This document shows positions 59,481-64,000 of a stretch of DNA of 64,000 nt, piece by piece. Origin of the DNA: Gadus chalcogrammus (lineage: Eukaryota; Chordata; Actinopteri; Gadiformes; Gadidae); NCBI RefSeq assembly GCF_026213295.1, contig NC_079413.1, positions 15,964,938 through 16,028,937 of the forward strand, in the 5' to 3' direction. The notes beneath the pieces are model-generated. The model was not told the origin of the DNA and made no database searches. It saw only the letters and a list, made by a program, of their open reading frames with translations. The position numbers and the translations under genes were made by a program. Position 1 is the first letter of the stretch; each line of letters starts with the position of its first letter.

Positions 59481-60548
59481 ATGCAGCTGGAGATCCAGGT
59501 GGCTCTGAACTTCCTCATCTCCTACCTGTACAACAAGCTGCCGCGACGCCGTGTCAATACCTTCGGAGAGGAGCTGCAGCGCCAGCTGGAGGCCAAGTTC
59601 AAGGGCCACTGGTACCCCGACCGGCCCTCTAAGGGCTCGGGGTACCGCTGCCTGCAGGTTGGTGTGAAGGTGGACCCTGTGGTGGAGCAGGCCGCGCGGC
59701 AGAGCGGCCTGGACCTGGTCGACGTCCGGCACAACCTGCCCCAGGACCTGAGCGTGTGGATCGACCCCTTCGAGGTGTCCTACCAGATCGGAGACAAGGG
59801 CCCCGTAAAGGTGCTGTACGTGGACGACAGCGGGCCGGAAGGGGGCGGGGGCGGGGCCGCGGGAGCGGACCTGGACAAGGAGATCAGGAATAGCTTCAAC
59901 CCCGAGGCGCAGGTGTTCCTGCCCATCAGCGAGCCCCCGGGTGGGGGGGGGGTGGTTGGCGTGGGGGGCGGCGGCTCCCCGGCCTCCAGCTCCCCCTCGC
60001 CGCCCTTCGGCCACTCGGAGGCGGGCAGCCCCTGCTTCCTGCCGCGCTCCGCCCAGCCGCTCACCTTCACCACCGCCACCTTCGCCGCCACCAAGTTCGG
60101 CTCCACAAAGATGAAGAGCAGCGGCCGCGGGAACAACAACAACCCCAGCGGCAACCACAGCAACAACAACATGGGAAACAACAACAACAACAACAGCAGC
60201 GGCAACGCGGGGAAGCAAACAGCCCGCAGCTCGCCCAGCGGCCTGAAGCACCCCTCCATGCTGTCGCTGTACGGCCCGCCGCACCTCAAGCCCTCCGCCC
60301 TCTCCCCCAACGCCAAGGAGTTTGTGTTCCCCAGCCTGCAGTGCCCGGGGAGCCCCGGGGGGCCCCTGTTCCCCGGGGAGGAGTCCCTGGGCCTGGGCCC
60401 GCTGGGCTACGGCCACGCCCTCGATATGCTGGCGGCGTACGGGGGGCTGGGAGACGCAGCCCTGATGGACGGCCTCGGCCCGGGGGCCCTGCAGTACTCA
60501 CACCAGCAGTACTCACACCAGCAGTACCAGCCCGTCATGGCCAACTAG
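59481..60548 (+). CDS. tob1: Tob1, BTG/Tob family antiproliferative protein
   Basis: 355 residues, against about 345 in human TOB1. Residues 1-115 are the BTG domain ([68 protein letters not shown]). It binds the CAF1/CNOT7 deadenylase and brings CCR4-NOT to mRNAs. Conserved [20 protein letters not shown] follows, then [20 protein letters not shown] and [13 protein letters not shown], the two regions carrying PAM2 motifs for poly(A)-binding protein. The end QQYQPVMAN marks Tob1 rather than Tob2. Odd points: a glycine-rich insert, an Asn-rich tract (about residues 215-240) instead of mammalian Gln/Pro runs, and a [11 protein letters not shown] duplication near the C terminus. The start ATG is the first residue of the family consensus. 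Teleosts have tob1a and tob1b; which one this is cannot be decided. Very GC-rich codons. Confidence 0.97.
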   Translation: MQLEIQVALNFLISYLYNKLPRRRVNTFGEELQRQLEAKFKGHWYPDRPSKGSGYRCLQVGVKVDPVVEQAARQSGLDLVDVRHNLPQDLSVWIDPFEVSYQIGDKGPVKVLYVDDSGPEGGGGGAAGADLDKEIRNSFNPEAQVFLPISEPPGGGGVVGVGGGGSPASSSPSPPFGHSEAGSPCFLPRSAQPLTFTTATFAATKFGSTKMKSSGRGNNNNPSGNHSNNNMGNNNNNNSSGNAGKQTARSSPSGLKHPSMLSLYGPPHLKPSALSPNAKEFVFPSLQCPGSPGGPLFPGEESLGLGPLGYGHALDMLAAYGGLGDAALMDGLGPGALQYSHQQYSHQQYQPVMAN

Positions 60549-60565
60549 TCGGGGACTAGTCACCG

Positions 60566-60875
60566 GTACCAGCGTACTGGTAGAACTACTGTTCTGTAGT
60601 ACCAGAGTACTAGTTGAACTACTGCTCCGTGGTACCAGAGTACTAGTAGATCTACTGCTCTGTAGTACCAGAGTACTGGTAGAACTACTACTCTATCGTA
60701 CCAGAGTACTGGTAGAACTACTGCTCTATGGTACCAGAGTACTGGTAGAACTACTGCACTATGGTACCAGAGTACTGGTAGACCTACTACTCTGTAGTAC
60801 TACTCTGTAGTACCAGAGTACTAGTAAAACTACTGCTCTGAGTACCAGAGTACTGGTAGAACTACTGCTCTGCTG
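60566..60875 (+). repeat. 33-bp minisatellite in the tob1 3' UTR
   Basis: ACCAGAGTACTGGTAGAAC-type units start at about 60568, 60601, 60634, 60667, 60700, 60733, 60766, 60812 and 60844: six exact 33-bp steps, then 46 and 32. Each unit contains ACCAG-AGTA-CTGGT, a small hairpin. It begins 18 bases after the stop codon. Confidence 0.95.
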
Positions 60876-61077
60876 CTGCTCCTCTAGTACTACTACTCTA
60901 CTCCTCTACTACACCCTCACCCCCAGAGGGAGGAGGGGGTCCTAGTGGGAATCAAAATGCACATAAACCCGGAACAGAAACCCAGAAACAAACAGGATGT
61001 CACGGCCAACACTAGGACCATGGGGCCGGGGGGCGCGGTCGCCGTAGCAACATGAGGCGAGGAGACCCCCCAACCCC

Positions 61078-61114
61078 CGGAGGGGAGGGACCCCTCGGGG
61101 GGGGGGGGGGGGGG
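61078..61114 (+). repeat. Poly-G tract in the tob1 3' UTR
   Basis: A run of 18 G at 61097-61114, preceded by GGAGGGGAGGGACCCCTC. It could form a G-quadruplex in the mRNA. Confidence 0.9.
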
Positions 61115-61839
61115 GCATCTGGACCCCCCAGGCTTGTAGGACGAGATGCTTGGTCACTTTAGAACGAATCATTGTCATTTCATTTGCCAACCTAGCACAA
61201 AATGTTTTTTTTTACGTGACAATTTTATGCTACATATAAATATATAAGGAAGAAAACAACTTCCCAGTTCATGGCCTCTTTCAGTATTTGAAGTATAACT
61301 GGACATCGCCAATGTTCAACTTTGGCTCGAGTAAATGGAATTCGCAGTCTTTATTCTGATTGTATAATTTAATTTAGTACAGAGTTTGTAAGATATCAGA
61401 GTATATATTGTTTCTATGACATGGTATTGCATTTCTATCTTTTTACTACTCCAGTGATCTGTGATGGCTGCAGCAACCTGTGTTATTTCTTTTTTATTGA
61501 AATTGTAAAATGAATCCATCTTAAAAAAAAAAAAATAGGACATACTGAGTCTCAAACGAATGACGACTATTCCAGCGGTGGGATTTAAGAATGTTTGCTT
61601 TTTTGAAAAAACAAGAGTTGTATTTTCTGTTAAAAGTTGAAAAGATTTTTGCTATATTATGGACAAAATGTAATCCTATATTAATTTTGTACCTACATTG
61701 TGCAATACTTGATAAAAGAAACGGTATAACAAAGTATTTGGAGTCAGTGTCTTACATGTTAAGAAGGACTGATGGTTTATTAAGTTTGTATTAAAAGCTT
61801 GAAATAATTGCACTTGTTTTCTCATTACGTAGTGCTCTA

Positions 61840-61914
61840 CTCTCACCTCTTGTTAAGGGGACAGGATTACTCTCACGGTGAGAGTAATCCTGTCCCCTTA
61901 ACAAGAGGTGAGAG
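61840..61914. repeat. Perfect 37-bp inverted repeat at the start of the minisatellite
   Basis: Arm 61840-61876 (CTCTCACCTCTTGTTAAGGG and onwards) is the exact reverse complement of 61878-61914, with one base between. Confidence 0.95.
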
Positions 61915-64000
61915 TCTCACCTCTTGTTAAGGGGTCAGGTCTACTCTCGTCTCTTGTTAAGGGGACAGGTCTACTCTCAACTCTTAAGGGGACAGGTCTA
62001 CTCTCACCTTGTTAAGGGCACAGGTCTACTCTCAACTCTTGTCGAGGTGACCGGCCTACTCTCACCTCTTGTTAAGGGCACAGGTCTACTCTCACCTCTT
62101 GTCGAGGGGACAGGCCTACTCTCACCTCTTGTTAAGGGGACATGGCTACTCTCATCTTGTTAAGGAGACATGTCTACTCTCACCCTTGGTAAGGGGACCG
62201 GTCTACTCTCACCTCTTAAGGGGACAGGTCTACTCTCATCTCTTAAGGGGACTGTTTGACTCTCGCCTCTTGTTAAGGGGACAGGACTACTCTCACCACT
62301 TGTTAAGGGGAAAGGTCTACTCTCACCTCTTGTTAAGGGGACAGGTCTACTCTCACCTCTTAAGGGGTCAAGTCTCCTCTCACTGCTTGTTAAGGGGACA
62401 GGTTTACTCTCACCTCTTTTTAAGGGGACGGGCCTACTCTAACCTCTTAATGGGTCAGGAATACTCCCACCTCTTGTTAAGGGACAGGTCTACTCTCGCC
62501 TCTTGTTAAGGGGACAGGTTCAATCTCACCTCTTGTTAAGGAGACATGTCTACTCTCACCCTTGGTAAGGGGACAGGTCTACTCTCATCTCTTGAGGGGA
62601 CAGGTCTATTCTCACCTCTTGTTAAGGGGACAGGTCTACTCTCACCTTGTTAAAGGACTGGTCTACTCACACCTGTTTTTGAGGGACAGGTCTGCTCTCA
62701 CCTCCCCTTAAGGGGCAAGTCTACTCTCACCTTCTTAAGGGACAGGTCTACTCTCAACTCTTAAGGGGACAGGTCTACTCTCACCTTGTTAAGGGTACAG
62801 GTCTACTCTCAACTCTTAAGGGGTCAGGTCTACTCTCACCTTGTTAAGGGCACAGGTCTACTCTCACCTCTTGTCGAGGAGACAGGCCTACTCTCACCTC
62901 TTGTTAAGGGGACAGGGCTACTCTCATCTTGTTAAGGAGACATGTCTACTCTCACCCTTGGTAAGGGGACAGGTCTACTCTCACCTCTTAAGGGGACAGG
63001 TCTACTCTCATCTCTTAAGGGGACTGTTTGACTCTCGCCTCTTGTTAAGGGGACAGGTCTTCTCTCACCTCTTAAGGGGTCAGGTCTCCTCTCACTGCTT
63101 GTTAAGGGGACAGGTTTTCTCTCACCTCTTGTTAAGGGGACAGGCCTACCCTAACCTCTTAATGGGTCAGGAATACTCCCTACTCTTGTTTAGGGGACAG
63201 GTCTACTATCACCTCCCCTTAAGGGGATGGTCTTCTCTCACCTCTTGTTAAGGGACAGGTCTACTCTCACCTCTTGATAAGGGGACAGGTTCAATATCAC
63301 CTCTTGTTAAGGGCCAGGTCTACTTCCACCTCTTAAGGGGACAGGTATACTCTCCCCTCTTGTTAAGGAGTCAGGTCTCCTCTCACCTATTGTTAAGGGG
63401 AAAGGTGTTCTCTCACCTCTTGTTAAGGGACAGGTCTACTCTCACCTCTTGTTAAGGGGACAGGTTCAATCTCACCTCTTGTTAAGGGGACAGGTCTACT
63501 CTCACCTTGTTAAAGGACTGGTCTACTCACACCTGTTTTTGAGGGACAGGTCTGCTCTCACCTCCCCTTAAGGGGCAAGTCTACTCTCAACACTTAAGGG
63601 GACAGGTCTACTCTCAACTCTTAAGGGGACAGGTCTACTCTCACCTTGTTAAGGGTACAGGTCTACTCTCAACTCTTAAGGGGTCAGGTCTACTCTCACC
63701 TTGTTAAGGGCACAGGTCTACTCTCACCTCTTGTCGAGGAGACAGGCCTACTCTCACCTCTTGTTAAGGGGACAGGGCTACTTTCATCTTGTTAAGGAGA
63801 CATGTCTACTCTCACCCTTGGTAAGGGGACAGGTCTACTCTCACCTCTTAAGGGGACAGGTCTACTCTCATCTCTTAAGGGGACTGTTTGACTCTCGCCT
63901 CTTGTTTAGGGGACAGGACTACTCTCACCTCTTGTTAAGGGGAAAGGTCTACTCTCACCTCTTGTTAAGGGGACAGGTCTACTCTCACCTCCCCTTAAGG
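61915..64000 (+). repeat. Minisatellite with about 30-bp units and 770-860-bp higher-order repeat, continues past window
   Basis: Units of the form GTTAAGGGGACAGGTCTACT with CTCACCTCTT vary in length (about 22-31 bp) and sequence. Longer blocks repeat in the same unit order: CATCTTGTTAAGGAGACATG lies at 62153, 62925 and 63785 (steps 772 and 860). Frames translate to Leu-Leu-Arg-Gly-Gln-Val-Tyr-Ser-His repeats, which are artefacts of the array. Confidence 0.95.

Larger units (their letters stand above)
59206..61815 (+). other. tob1: tob1 exon 2 (5' UTR end, complete CDS, 3' UTR)
   Basis: The acceptor CTCCTAG at 59205 starts the exon. The CDS is 59481-60548 without further introns, as in other Tob genes. 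The 3' UTR is about 1.27 kb, mostly AT-rich after 61190, and ends with the poly(A) signal ATTAAA at 61790-61795. Cleavage is expected near 61810. A 33-bp minisatellite occupies the first 300 bases after the stop. Confidence 0.7.

Noticed and set aside
59475..60416. Long minus-strand open frame (313 codons) across the tob1 coding region
   Set aside because: It is the antisense shadow of a very GC-rich coding exon; its translation is low-complexity and matches no family, whereas the plus strand is clearly Tob1.
61924..63251. Plus-strand frames with Leu-Leu-Arg-Gly-Gln repeats
   Set aside because: They arise from the tandem minisatellite; unit lengths vary and frames break, so there is no gene.

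Overview
The window is vertebrate nuclear DNA and almost certainly from a teleost fish. It holds one conserved cellular gene, tob1, in a sea of fish-type transposons (hAT, PIF/Harbinger, ISL2EU-like, EnSpm/CACTA-like, tyrosine-recombinase or LTR-type retroelement pieces, MITEs) and many long AC/CT/CAGA microsatellites and minisatellites. Several genes have GT-AG introns and there is no bacterial organisation. The very high dinucleotide repeat density would fit a codfish-like genome, but the species cannot be fixed from the sequence alone.

Layout. 1-430: Gag remnant with a CCHC knuckle. 739-3571: hAT element with another hAT MITE inside it. 4414-7823: decayed hAT (TTF zinc-finger type) containing a PIF/Harbinger element. 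8640-14192: an old copy of a fold-back element into which a young copy of the same family (9927-13356) inserted. 16472-18719: broken TNP2-like transposase gene. 20577-24611: hAT C-terminal fragment split by a Harbinger element (20717-24508) that itself holds a hAT element. 24612-43872: a multi-level nest. A MITE is split by a retroelement, which is split by a two-gene CACTA-like transposon (about 26276-39287), which contains a second fold-back copy and a hAT element. 43873-47700: MITEs and N-terminal exons of an unidentified gene. 47725-52089: ISL2EU-like pair, a YqaJ/SWIM/PHD gene converging on an intact THAP-DDE transposase. 52407-54158: second, broken THAP transposase. 54789-56738: SANT-domain Harbinger remnant and a hAT element. 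58200-61815: tob1 with promoter, 5' UTR intron, coding exon and long 3' UTR. 61840-64000: a minisatellite with higher-order structure.

How the genes relate. tob1 is the only gene with a host function (antiproliferative BTG/Tob protein recruiting CCR4-NOT). The remaining coding sequence is transposon machinery. Two gene models were assembled exon by exon from visible splice sites. One is a 482-codon-long THAP-DDE transposase with its catalytic residues present. The other is a 527-residue protein of unknown role, directly upstream of a TNP2-like transposase ORF in the CACTA-like element. Target-site duplications identified by eye delimit nine elements precisely. The most unusual features are the self-nested fold-back family with its 11-bp phased CCGTACGG arrays, the two-gene CACTA-like element, and an array of CACCGACGTGG boxes spaced alternately about 42 and 63 bp.
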